Origin: Lentisphaerota bacterium
Lineage (GTDB): Bacteria > Verrucomicrobiota > Kiritimatiellia > Kiritimatiellales > Pontiellaceae
Reading direction: 5' to 3'
Assembly (NCBI GenBank): GCA_012729265.1
Contig: JAAYDL010000114.1
Span: 1-51,778, forward strand
DNA: 51,778 bases
Both the position numbers and the translations under genes were made by a program. How positions within the stretch are numbered: position 1 is the first letter of the stretch; the number at the start of each line of letters is the position of its first letter. This document shows, piece by piece, positions 1 through 7,460 of the stretch. Below the pieces are notes generated by a model. That model was not told the DNA's origin and made no database searches. It saw only the letters and a list, made by a program, of their open reading frames with translations.

Positions 1-480
1 AGGCACGTGAAGTATTTGTCAATAATATTAACCTTACTAAGCAGTTCGATCTGTTTCGCCCATCGCGACCTTGAAACAGGGACATTTCTTCCCCGTGATC
101 CAATCGGGTATAGTGATGGCCAGAGCGTGTGGGAGGAGGGGTCAGCCCGTGCATTGCGTCAAAATTGATTAACTCATGAGGTCTTCCACGGAGGCGAAGG
201 CGCGTGGCGGAATAAGTAGGGGATTTTGGCTCATAGAGCCAACGCTACAACGAACAGGGTTGCGCGGAGTTGTAGAGTCGGCTCTGTGAAGTTGTAGGGT
301 CGGCTCTGTGAGCCGATACAAGGACGGAGTGTTTCCCAATCGGCAAGATTGCTAGTCCCGGCGATTAGGGTTAAAACAAAATTGCGTCGAGCGTGTTATT
401 CGGTAACCTACGATGTGAGGACGCAGGTGTTTTTCGAAGCTGCGTTGTTGGGAGATTGAAAACAAAACAAGGAGTCTAAT
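1..480. other. Gene-free left end
   Basis: No convincing reading frame is seen in this 480-base stretch. It holds a cluster of short palindromic repeats at 228-314, described separately, and the ribosome binding site AAGGAG at 469-474 of the following gene. No clear promoter hexamers or terminator could be recognised. Confidence 0.6.
228..314. repeat. REP-like inverted palindrome cluster (family A)
   Basis: Three related copies lie here. 228-251 and 291-314 are inverted with respect to each other and match at 21 of 24 positions. 269-290 is a shorter direct copy of the second. In the 291-314 orientation each copy reads GTTGTAG, two or three bases, then a hairpin. The hairpin is TCGGCTC-TGT-GAGCCGA in one copy and TTGGCTC-ATA-GAGCCAA in the other, both perfect 7-bp stems with 3-base loops. 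The C/G versus T/A pair is a compensatory change. A GTAG tetranucleotide 5-prime of a small hairpin is the layout known for REP sequences served by RAYT (TnpA-REP) transposases. Confidence 0.65.
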
Positions 481-1458
481 GTGAAGAAGAGAATTGTTTC
501 TGCTGTGAGTTTGGCTGTGTTCGGTGCGGTTGCAGTCAGTGTCGCTCAAATGCCGGGTGGCGGCATGGGCGGTGGCATGGGTTTTGGCGGCATGGGCGGT
601 GGCATGGGTTTTGGCGGCATGGGTGGAGGGCGTACTCCTCAGGTCGTTGGAGAACCTGCGCCGGTGCCGAAGTCGGTGGCGATTCCTCGTCCGACCGCCC
701 AAGAAGTTGACGCGATGAACGCAGAGCTGAAAAAGTTTATTCAAAACAACACTTCAGCCAGCAAGGACCTGCTGAAAGAATATGCTGATCTGATCTCCGT
801 GGTACCGCCGCGCAATAATCCCTGTGTTCGCCCGACCTCCGGCGGGGTGCGTCAGGGACGTCATGACGCCTTTGTTGAAATTGCAAACAGTCAGGAATTT
901 GATGTTCTGTTTCACGGCGACTCGATTACGGACTGGTGGCAGCAGCCCGCTGAACAGGGCGGCGGAACGGCAGTTTTTGAAAAGCATTTCGGAGATATGA
1001 AGGTTGCCAATTTTGCGGTGGCCGGCGATACCACGCAGGGATTGCTTTGGGGTCTTCAGAATGGGGAAGGGCAGGGGCATAAGCCGAAGGTCGTTATGCT
1101 CATGATCGGCACCAACAGCGCCGGCAGCAGCACCGGAGCAGAGATTGCAGAAGGGGTGGGGGCCGTGGTTCTGGAGCTCCAGAAAAATTTCCCGGATGCC
1201 AAAATCCTTCTGCTCGCAATTTTCCCGCGCGGCGCCAGCAATGAGGATCGCATGCGTCAGACGAATGAAGAAGCTAACAAAATTATCGCCAAGCTGGCCG
1301 ATGACAAAAAAGTGTTCTTTATGAATATCAACGATAAGTTCCTCAACGCGCAGGGCGGCCTGATCGGTTTCCGTGGGGATAATCTGCACCCCAACGAAGA
1401 AGGCTACGAAATCTGGGCACAGGCGGTTAAGCCTATGATCGAAAAGCTGTTGAAATAA
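481..1458 (+). CDS. Secreted SGNH/GDSL-family hydrolase (probable carbohydrate esterase)
   Basis: A 325-residue protein starting at GTG 481, chosen because AAGGAG (469-474) sits six bases upstream; the overlapping ATG at 479 would stop at once. Residues 1-23 look like a signal peptide. Residues 24-50 are a Gly/Met-rich tract built from repeated GGMG and GFGG units. The SGNH fold follows: block I GDS at 146-148, block III GTN at 210-212, and D300/H303 in DNLHP, completing the Ser-Asp-His set. Relatives deacetylate polysaccharides or act as PAF-acetylhydrolase-like esterases, so removal of acetyl groups from an extracellular glycan is likely, but the substrate cannot be read. It precedes a secreted GH31 enzyme, which fits a glycan-degrading role. 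Confidence 0.85.
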   Translation: MKKRIVSAVSLAVFGAVAVSVAQMPGGGMGGGMGFGGMGGGMGFGGMGGGRTPQVVGEPAPVPKSVAIPRPTAQEVDAMNAELKKFIQNNTSASKDLLKEYADLISVVPPRNNPCVRPTSGGVRQGRHDAFVEIANSQEFDVLFHGDSITDWWQQPAEQGGGTAVFEKHFGDMKVANFAVAGDTTQGLLWGLQNGEGQGHKPKVVMLMIGTNSAGSSTGAEIAEGVGAVVLELQKNFPDAKILLLAIFPRGASNEDRMRQTNEEANKIIAKLADDKKVFFMNINDKFLNAQGGLIGFRGDNLHPNEEGYEIWAQAVKPMIEKLLK

Positions 1459-1615
1459 ATTCGAAAACCTCTGGCCGGAAATCAATCCGATTCAGCGCCT
1501 TCTCTCAGTAAGCAATGCTTTACGAGGAGGCGGGTTCTGATTGCTTGAATGGACAATTCTCCATTTAAAATCAAAAGGGGCCCTTTGTGTGTAAACCTAA
1601 ACAGTGAGATGACGG

Positions 1616-4021
1616 ATGAAAAAACGACAGCGTAAGATAAGTAAACTGCGTGTTCCTGCTCTGATCCTGGTGCTTTCGGCCGCTGGCGCGGTTGGGGCCC
1701 AATCGTATCAGAAAACCGATAACGGAATAAAAACGGTAATCAATTCCATTGGCGTAGAACTCCAGTTCTACAGCCCTTCAACGGTTCGCGTGTTGAAATG
1801 GCCAGAGAGTGATCGTTTTGAAAAGGAAAGTCTCTCGGTCATTAAGAGCCCCGAAAAAACGGCGTTTACCGTAAAGCAGACCGGCGATGAGCTGGCGCTT
1901 AAGAGCGACAAACTGACCGCGACGGTGAATCTGAAGAGCGGTCAGATTGCCTTTCAGTCGATCGATGGCAAGACGCTGCTGAGCGAAAAAGAATCCAGTG
2001 CTAAGTTCACGGATTTTGATGATGTCGGCGACAAAACCTACAGTGTTTCTCAGGCCTATACGCTGGAGGGTAATGAGGCGATTTATGGACTCGGGATTCT
2101 TCAGCGCGGCAAGATGTCGCTGCGTAATATCAATGTGCACATGGTACAGAACAATACCGAGGACTTTGTCACCTTCTTTCAGTCGGAGAAGGGGTACGGC
2201 CTGTTTTGGGACAACTATTCGCCGACGGATTTTGTAGATAATCGCGAAGGAACATCCTTCAGCTCAGAAGTGGGCGACTGCATTGACTACTATTTTATGG
2301 TTGGCGGTAATGCCGACGGCGTGATTGCCTGCATGCGCGACCTCACTGGCCAAGTGCCTATGTTCCCGTTGTGGACCTTCGGCTATTGGCAGAGCAAAGA
2401 GCGCTATAAAAGTCAGGATGAAACGGTGGGCGTGGTGCGCAAATACCGCGAGCTGGGCGTGCCGCTCGACGGCATTATTCAAGACTGGCAGTATTGGGGG
2501 AACAACTATCTATGGAACGCCATGGAGTTCCTGAATGAGGAGTTTCCGAATCCGCAGAAAATGATTAACGAGGTGCATGGGATGAACGCGCACATGATCA
2601 TTTCCATCTGGTCGTCGTTCGGTCCCATGACCAAGCCGTATCGTGAAATGGAGCCGCAAGGAATGCTGCTCGATATGGGTACGTGGCCGCAGTCGGGGTT
2701 GACCAGCTGGCCGCCGAACCGTGAATATCCTTCGGGCGTTAAGCCGTACGACCCCTTTCATCCAGAGGCGCGTGCGATTTACTGGAAATATCTCAACGAC
2801 GGACTCTTTAAGCTGGGTATGGACGGCTGGTGGATGGACTCCACAGAGCCGGATCATCTGGATTTCCGTGAATCTGACTTTAATAATCCGACCTATCTCG
2901 GCTCCTTCCGCAAGGTGCGTAACGCGTATCCGCTGATGGCGGTCGGAGGGGTGTATGATAGTCAGCGTGAAGTGACGTCTGATAAGCGTGTATTCATTCT
3001 GACCCGCTCGGCGTTTGCGGGACAACAGCGCTATGGTGCCAATACGTGGTCGGGCGATGTGTATGCCTCTTGGGATGCGCTGAAGAATCAGATCTCTGCT
3101 GGTCTCAACTTTTCGCTCACCGGTATTCCGTATTGGAACAGCGATATCGGCGGCTTCTTCCTCTCAAATTTTAGAGGCAAATTAAATGATCCTGATTATC
3201 GTGAGCTCTATGCCCGCTGGGTTCAGTTCGGTGCTTTCTGCCCGATGATGCGTTCGCATGGGGCTGATGCGCCCCGCGAAATTTATCAGTTCGGCGAGAA
3301 GGGCGACGCCATCTACGATGCCATCGATAAATACATTAATCTGCGCTACAGCCTGCTGCCCTACATCTATTCTACGTCGTGGGATGTCACGGCCAACCAG
3401 TCCAGCATGATGCGTGCGCTGGTGATGGACTTTGCCGCCGATAAACAGGCGCTGGACATTAACGATGAATATATGTTCGGCAAATCCATTCTGGTCTGTC
3501 CGGTAACACAGAGCATGTATAAGGGCGATTACAGCTTCGTCAAATCCCGCGAACTCTATCTGCCCAAAGGCTCCGCATGGTTCGATTTCTGGACCGGAAA
3601 AAAACTGGACGGCGGAGAAACGGTCAGCAGAGAAACGCCGCTGGATATCATGCCGCTCTATATCAAGGCCGGCAGCATTCTGCCGATCGGCCCGAAGGTG
3701 CAGTATGCCGAGGAGAAAGCGTGGGATAATCTGCAGATCCGCGTGTACGAAGGCGCGGACGGAAGCTTCACCCTCTACGAAGATGAAAACGATAACTACA
3801 ACTACGAAAACGGGGCCTTCTCAACCATCACCTTTACGTGGGATGACGCCTCCAAAACGCTGACCATCGGCGCGCGCAAAGGCGAGTTTCCGGGAATGCT
3901 CAAAAATCGTAAGTTCAGTATTGTTAAGGTTGCTGAAGGAAAAGCGGTCGGCGATGCCGCCGTCACCGCATATGATCAGGTCGTGAACTACACCGGGGAA
4001 AAGATCTCGATAAAGCTGTAA
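1616..4021 (+). CDS. Secreted glycoside hydrolase family 31 (alpha-glucosidase/alpha-xylosidase type)
   Basis: 801 residues. A basic N-terminus and hydrophobic stretch (about 10-28) form a signal peptide, so it acts in the periplasm or outside. An N-terminal beta domain (about 35-240) precedes the GH31 barrel. The nucleophile is D408 in WWMDSTEPD, and the likely acid/base is D481 in the WSGD motif. Residues from about 620 form the beta domains that follow the barrel in GH31, including a DUF5110-like part. GH31 enzymes cleave alpha-linked glucose, xylose or related sugars by retention; the exact linkage is not readable. No good Shine-Dalgarno is seen before ATG 1616. A strong terminator follows the stop. 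Neighbouring sugar-acid catabolic genes suggest it feeds that pathway. Confidence 0.88.
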   Translation: MKKRQRKISKLRVPALILVLSAAGAVGAQSYQKTDNGIKTVINSIGVELQFYSPSTVRVLKWPESDRFEKESLSVIKSPEKTAFTVKQTGDELALKSDKLTATVNLKSGQIAFQSIDGKTLLSEKESSAKFTDFDDVGDKTYSVSQAYTLEGNEAIYGLGILQRGKMSLRNINVHMVQNNTEDFVTFFQSEKGYGLFWDNYSPTDFVDNREGTSFSSEVGDCIDYYFMVGGNADGVIACMRDLTGQVPMFPLWTFGYWQSKERYKSQDETVGVVRKYRELGVPLDGIIQDWQYWGNNYLWNAMEFLNEEFPNPQKMINEVHGMNAHMIISIWSSFGPMTKPYREMEPQGMLLDMGTWPQSGLTSWPPNREYPSGVKPYDPFHPEARAIYWKYLNDGLFKLGMDGWWMDSTEPDHLDFRESDFNNPTYLGSFRKVRNAYPLMAVGGVYDSQREVTSDKRVFILTRSAFAGQQRYGANTWSGDVYASWDALKNQISAGLNFSLTGIPYWNSDIGGFFLSNFRGKLNDPDYRELYARWVQFGAFCPMMRSHGADAPREIYQFGEKGDAIYDAIDKYINLRYSLLPYIYSTSWDVTANQSSMMRALVMDFAADKQALDINDEYMFGKSILVCPVTQSMYKGDYSFVKSRELYLPKGSAWFDFWTGKKLDGGETVSRETPLDIMPLYIKAGSILPIGPKVQYAEEKAWDNLQIRVYEGADGSFTLYEDENDNYNYENGAFSTITFTWDDASKTLTIGARKGEFPGMLKNRKFSIVKVAEGKAVGDAAVTAYDQVVNYTGEKISIKL

Positions 4022-4041
4022 ATCAACGTTAATTCTGTTGT

Positions 4042-4114
4042 TGCTCGGAGCGGCAATGTATTGCCCCGAGCGACAAATGCAAAACGCGGGAAAAATGCCC
4101 GCGTTTTGTTTTTG
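4042..4114 (+). terminator. Double-hairpin terminator after GH31 gene
   Basis: Two hairpins lie just past the GH31 stop. The first (4042-4071) pairs GCTCGG with CCGAGC and GGCAA with TTGCC. The second is a perfect 10-bp stem, AAAACGCGGG (4081-4090) with CCCGCGTTTT (4098-4107), followed by GTTTTTG, a typical intrinsic terminator. Confidence 0.85.
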
Positions 4115-4521
4115 TGCACCCAGCAGGGCGCATTCAACTCTACGCTTTTGAGACACGCCGACTTTCTGAACCGAAAAATGTGGGGCAGACATCCCTGCCT
4201 CCCTCTCCCCGTCGTCGTAATCGTAATCGTCCTCGATGCGTGAAAAAGAGAACCGAGTAGATTGACCGCGAAATACGCGAAATTGCGCGAAAGGGAAGAC
4301 GTGGAGACGGTATAGCCTGCACTGCGTGCTGGCTCATGCACCCTAGAATGCAGTCCGAGTACCAGAGGGAGCGCAAGAAATTTTAAAAAGTTTTTGACAT
4401 GGGTAAACAGTAAAATTGGGGGCTTCCGTCCAATCTATAGACAACTCTCCGCAAAATGGCTGTTCATCAACCCGAGCGGTGCGATAAGATCGCGCCCGTT
4501 TTTTATTTAAGGAGTTATTTG
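4115..4521. other. Intergenic region before kdgK
   Basis: About 400 bases without a gene. It contains a REP-like copy at 4310-4343 (separate entry). A TTGACA is present at 4394-4399, but no matching -10 lies at normal spacing, so a promoter is not claimed. A small GCGAT/ATCGC hairpin followed by CCCGTTTTTT lies about 4480-4506, just upstream of the kdgK ribosome binding site, and could attenuate or end an upstream transcript. Confidence 0.5.
4310..4343 (-). repeat. REP-like palindrome (family B), isolated copy
   Basis: Read on the minus strand this 34-mer matches the copy near 46186-46219 at 27 positions, and all differences are transitions. The core hairpin is AGCCAGCAC-GCA-GTGCAGGCT here and AGCCGGCGT-GTA-ACGCAGGCT there. 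Two stem pairs (C-G to T-A and A-T to G-C) have changed on both arms, so the fold is kept. The plus strand begins GTAT directly before the hairpin. It lies in the intergenic region upstream of kdgK. Confidence 0.7.
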
Positions 4522-5619
4522 ATGAATATGCAGATCAAACCTGCTGAAGCGTGTCGGTATGATATTTTGTCGCTGGGCGAAGTGATGCTTCGTCTGGATC
4601 CCGGTGAAGGCCGTATTCGCACGGCGCGTTCGTTTAAGGCGTGGGAGGGCGGCGGAGAGTATAATGTTGCGCGCGGGCTGCGCCGGTGTTTTGGTCAGCG
4701 CGCGGCGGTGGTCACCGCATTTGCCAAGAACGAAGTCGGGCTCCTGATGGAGGATTTTATCCTGCAGGGCGGCGTGGATACTTCGCTGATACAATGGGTG
4801 GACTACGACGGCATTGGGCGAACCGTCCGCAACGGCATTAATTTTACGGAGCGCGGTTTCGGTATTCGCGGTGCGGTCGGCTGCTCCGATCGCGGTAATA
4901 CGGCGGCCTCGCAGCTAAAGGCGGGCGACATCGACTGGGAATATATTTTCGGCACGCTCGGCGTGCGTTGGTTCCACACCGGCGGAATTTTTGCAGCGCT
5001 CTCTGAAACCACCGGCGAAGTCGTTATCGAAGCGGCCAAGACCGCCCAAAAATACGGCACCATCGTTTCTTACGATCTGAACTACCGTCCCTCGCTCTGG
5101 AAGGGCTTCGGCGGCCTTCAAAAATGCCGGGAGATCAATCGCGAGATTGCAAGGTATGTGGACGTGATGATCGGTAACGAAGAGGACTTTACCGCCTGCC
5201 TCGGCTTTGAAGTGGAAGGCGCAGACGATAATCTGACGGACTTGGAAGTCGATGCCTTCAAGAAGATGATCGCTGCCGCCATTAAGGAGTTTCCGAACTT
5301 TAAAGCCACTGCCACGACCCTGCGCGGCGTCAAGAGCGCAACGGTCAACGACTGGGGCGCGATATGTTGGGTCGACGGTGAGTTTTACACTGCCACACAT
5401 CGGCCCAACCTGGAAATTATGGACCGTGTCGGCGGAGGCGACAGCTTTGCCTCCGGATTTATCTACGGCATGATGATTCTTCAAGATCCGGCCAAGGCCA
5501 TTGAATACGGTGCCGCTCACGGCGCGCTCGCTATGACCACGCCCGGCGATACCACGATGGCCTCGCTCGCTGAAGTTGAAAAAATCGTCGCCGGTGCCGG
5601 TGCCCGCGTTGATCGGTAG
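4522..5619 (+). CDS. kdgK: PfkB-family sugar kinase, probable 2-dehydro-3-deoxygluconokinase
   Basis: The frame is open from 4456, but ATG 4522 is preferred because AAGGAG (4509-4514) lies seven bases before it; this gives 365 residues, normal for the family. PfkB features are the N-terminal substrate-binding GGEYNVARGL motif and the C-terminal VGGGDSFASGF motif, whose Asp is the catalytic base and whose Gly-rich part forms the anion hole. The assignment to 2-keto-3-deoxygluconate (phosphorylation to KDPG) rests on general resemblance and on the aldolase gene 41 bases downstream. Related PfkB kinases for fructose or ribose cannot be excluded from sequence alone. Its TAG stop is part of a GTAG REP-like tetranucleotide (5616-5619). 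Confidence 0.82.
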   Translation: MNMQIKPAEACRYDILSLGEVMLRLDPGEGRIRTARSFKAWEGGGEYNVARGLRRCFGQRAAVVTAFAKNEVGLLMEDFILQGGVDTSLIQWVDYDGIGRTVRNGINFTERGFGIRGAVGCSDRGNTAASQLKAGDIDWEYIFGTLGVRWFHTGGIFAALSETTGEVVIEAAKTAQKYGTIVSYDLNYRPSLWKGFGGLQKCREINREIARYVDVMIGNEEDFTACLGFEVEGADDNLTDLEVDAFKKMIAAAIKEFPNFKATATTLRGVKSATVNDWGAICWVDGEFYTATHRPNLEIMDRVGGGDSFASGFIYGMMILQDPAKAIEYGAAHGALAMTTPGDTTMASLAEVEKIVAGAGARVDR

Positions 5620-5643
5620 GGGCGATATACATGTCGCCCGTAC
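5616..5643 (+). repeat. REP-like palindrome between kdgK and eda
   Basis: GTAG (5616-5619) is followed by GGGCGA (5620-5625), an 8-base loop, TCGCCC (5634-5639), and then GTAC. The TAG of GTAG is the kdgK stop codon. The layout matches REP sequences (tetranucleotide plus hairpin). It fills most of the kdgK-eda gap and may affect the relative expression of the two genes. Confidence 0.6.
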
Positions 5644-5660
5644 ATAAAATGGAGATTCTT

Positions 5661-6299
5661 ATGTTGAACGAACTGCTGAAACGACCGGTGATTCCGGTGA
5701 TTGTAATTGATAACGCCGACGATGCTGAGCCGTTGGCCGAAGCATTGCTGAAGGGCGGAATGGATGTGATCGAAGTGACCTGTCGTACGGCGGCAGCGCC
5801 CGAGGCGCTCGCACGCATCAAAAAAGCTTTCCCGGAAATGCTGTTGGGGGCGGGCACGGTCGTGACCTCCGCTCAGGCGCAGATGTGCATTGATACGGGG
5901 GTGAGCTTTGGTTTGGCGCCGGGGTTGAATCCCGATACCGTCGAATTCTTTCAAGAAAACAACACGCTCTTTATTCCCGGTGTAATGACGCCTTCGGAAA
6001 TTGAAGCCGGGCTCGCGCTGGGCTGTAAGCTGCTCAAATTTTTTCCGGCCGGTGCGGCAGGCGGCATCAATATGCTCAAAAACCTCGGAGCGCCGTATGG
6101 CCCGCTCGGAGTTCGGTTTTGCCCGACGGGCGGCGTGAGCCTCGATAACATGAACGACTATCTGTCGCTGCCGATTGTCAGCGCGATCGGCGGTTCCTGG
6201 CTCGCAACAAAACAGCAGATTGCTGACAAGCAGTGGTCTGTTATCACTCAGCAGGTCAAAGACGCCCTCGCTAAAGCTGCGGAAGTGGTTGCACTGTAG
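5661..6299 (+). CDS. eda: 2-dehydro-3-deoxy-phosphogluconate (KDPG/KHG) aldolase
   Basis: The frame opens at 5631, but ATG 5661 with GGAG at 5651-5654 gives 212 residues, the usual length. Class I aldolase motifs are present: the catalytic Glu in VIEVTCRT (E38), GAGTV (63-67), the Schiff-base lysine in LLKFFPAG (K126), and the phosphate-binding TGG (156-158). The enzyme splits KDPG into pyruvate and glyceraldehyde-3-phosphate. With kdgK directly upstream it forms the last two steps of a ketodeoxy sugar-acid pathway, probably co-transcribed. Its stop TAG (6297-6299) is also the TAG of a GTAG at the start of the downstream repeat array. Confidence 0.93.
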   Translation: MLNELLKRPVIPVIVIDNADDAEPLAEALLKGGMDVIEVTCRTAAAPEALARIKKAFPEMLLGAGTVVTSAQAQMCIDTGVSFGLAPGLNPDTVEFFQENNTLFIPGVMTPSEIEAGLALGCKLLKFFPAGAAGGINMLKNLGAPYGPLGVRFCPTGGVSLDNMNDYLSLPIVSAIGGSWLATKQQIADKQWSVITQQVKDALAKAAEVVAL

Positions 6300-6740
6300 A
6301 CGGAGGCTTCCAGCTCCGTTGTAAGCGCATAGTCTTAGGTGCACATTAGAGCTGGTGATTGCACTGTAGACGGAAGCTTCCAGCTCCGTTTTGGGCGCAT
6401 GGTCTTTGGTGCACAATGGAGCTGGAAGCTCCATCTACGTTTTGGGCGCATGGTCTTTGGTGCACAATGGAGCTGGAAGCTCCATCTACGTTTTCAGCGT
6501 ATGGCTTTGGTGCATAATGGAGCTGGAAGCTCCATCTACGTTTTGGGCGCATGGTCTTTGGTGCATAATGGAGCTGGAAGCTCCATCTACGTTTTCAGCG
6601 TATGGCTCTGGTGCATAATGGAGCTGGAAGCTCCATCTACGTTTTCAGCGTATGGCTCTGGTGCACAATGAAGCTGGAAGCTCCATCTACGTTTAGGCGC
6701 ATGGTCTTTGGTGCACAATGGAGCTGGAAGCTCCATCTAC
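6296..6740. repeat. Nine-copy REP-like hairpin array (family C)
   Basis: Nine hairpins fill the space between eda and the YceH-like gene. The first two are in plus orientation (GTAG at 6296 and 6366, followed by ACGGA-type stems). The other seven are inverted, with the stem ATGGAGCT-GGA-AGCTCCAT followed by CTAC (GTAG on the minus strand). Repeat units are 50-51 bp. Spacers come in two kinds, TTTTGGGCGCATGG and TTTTCAGCGTATGG, both ending in GGTGCA, and they alternate irregularly. Only one stem departs from the inverted consensus (ATGAAGCT, sixth inverted copy). This is not a CRISPR: repeats are palindromic and the spacers are near-identical. Confidence 0.9.
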
Positions 6741-6743
6741 GGT

Positions 6744-7406
6744 TTACTCAAAGTCGGCCTTGAAGGTTTCGAAGGCGGTGCGGAGGGTGTCGAGTTCTTC
6801 GCGGAGCTTGGTGACTTCGTTTTCCAGCGCTTCGATACGCTCTGTGTCTTTCGATACAGTTTCGATCACGAGCGGAAGCTCGCCCTGCGTTTCGAGTATC
6901 TCCGGCTCGCCTGCAAAGAGGTGCGCCCAGCGGCATTCACGTTTTCCGTTTTCACGCGGGAGCTGCACCACAAAAGGCCCCTGTTCGTGATTCTGCAGTC
7001 CTTGAAGGATTTCTTCGGCTTCGGTTGAATCGACGATAGGGTGGAGGCGCGAGGCGTGCGTACGCAGGTTGCCGGGCGTTTGCGGTCCGCGGATAAACAG
7101 CTCACAGAGGATCGCGGTTTGCGCGGGCGAAAAGTTCCAGTGCGCCGTCATGTTGTGGCGATACTTCGGCACACGGCTTCCGGCCACAGAAACTTCGACG
7201 GCCAGCTGATGATTGGTGCGCAGCGAATATAGCGCCGATTCAACCGTCGCTTCATCCAGCGACATCACCGGATGGCGGTTATTCTTCTGATTACAGGCGT
7301 TTACCAATGCATTGAGCGTGAGGGGATAATACTCCGGCGTCGCCATTTCCTTCTCAATCAGGCACCCCAATACGCGTTCCTCAACAGGGTTTAGTTCCAG
7401 TTCCAT
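6744..7406 (-). CDS. YceH/DUF480 family protein
   Basis: 220 residues. The N-terminal stretch LNPVEERVLGCLIEKEMATPEYYPLTLN is broken here only by context and is typical of DUF480: the family opens with this conserved block and continues with two winged-helix domains (about 5-90 and 95-175). The C-terminal 45 residues (about 175-220) are heptad-rich and probably coiled coil. On its own strand AAGGAG precedes the ATG. The family is widespread in Gram-negative bacteria and its biochemical role is unsettled; a DNA-binding role is suggested only by the fold. The gene converges on eda across the REP-like array, and its stop codon lies four bases from the last hairpin. Confidence 0.85.
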   Translation of the reverse strand: MELELNPVEERVLGCLIEKEMATPEYYPLTLNALVNACNQKNNRHPVMSLDEATVESALYSLRTNHQLAVEVSVAGSRVPKYRHNMTAHWNFSPAQTAILCELFIRGPQTPGNLRTHASRLHPIVDSTEAEEILQGLQNHEQGPFVVQLPRENGKRECRWAHLFAGEPEILETQGELPLVIETVSKDTERIEALENEVTKLREELDTLRTAFETFKADFE

Positions 7407-7460
7407 TGCACTCTCCTTGCTGTTTAAGATCCTCTCACGATCAGAAAATGGTCTGACCTG

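Noticed and set aside
4394-4420. Sigma-70 promoter with TTGACA at 4394
   Set aside because: No -10-like hexamer at 15-19 bases; TAAAAT is only 11 bases away.
6300-6740. CRISPR array
   Set aside because: Repeats are near-perfect palindromes in both orientations and the spacers are two recurring sequences, not unique; no cas genes are nearby.
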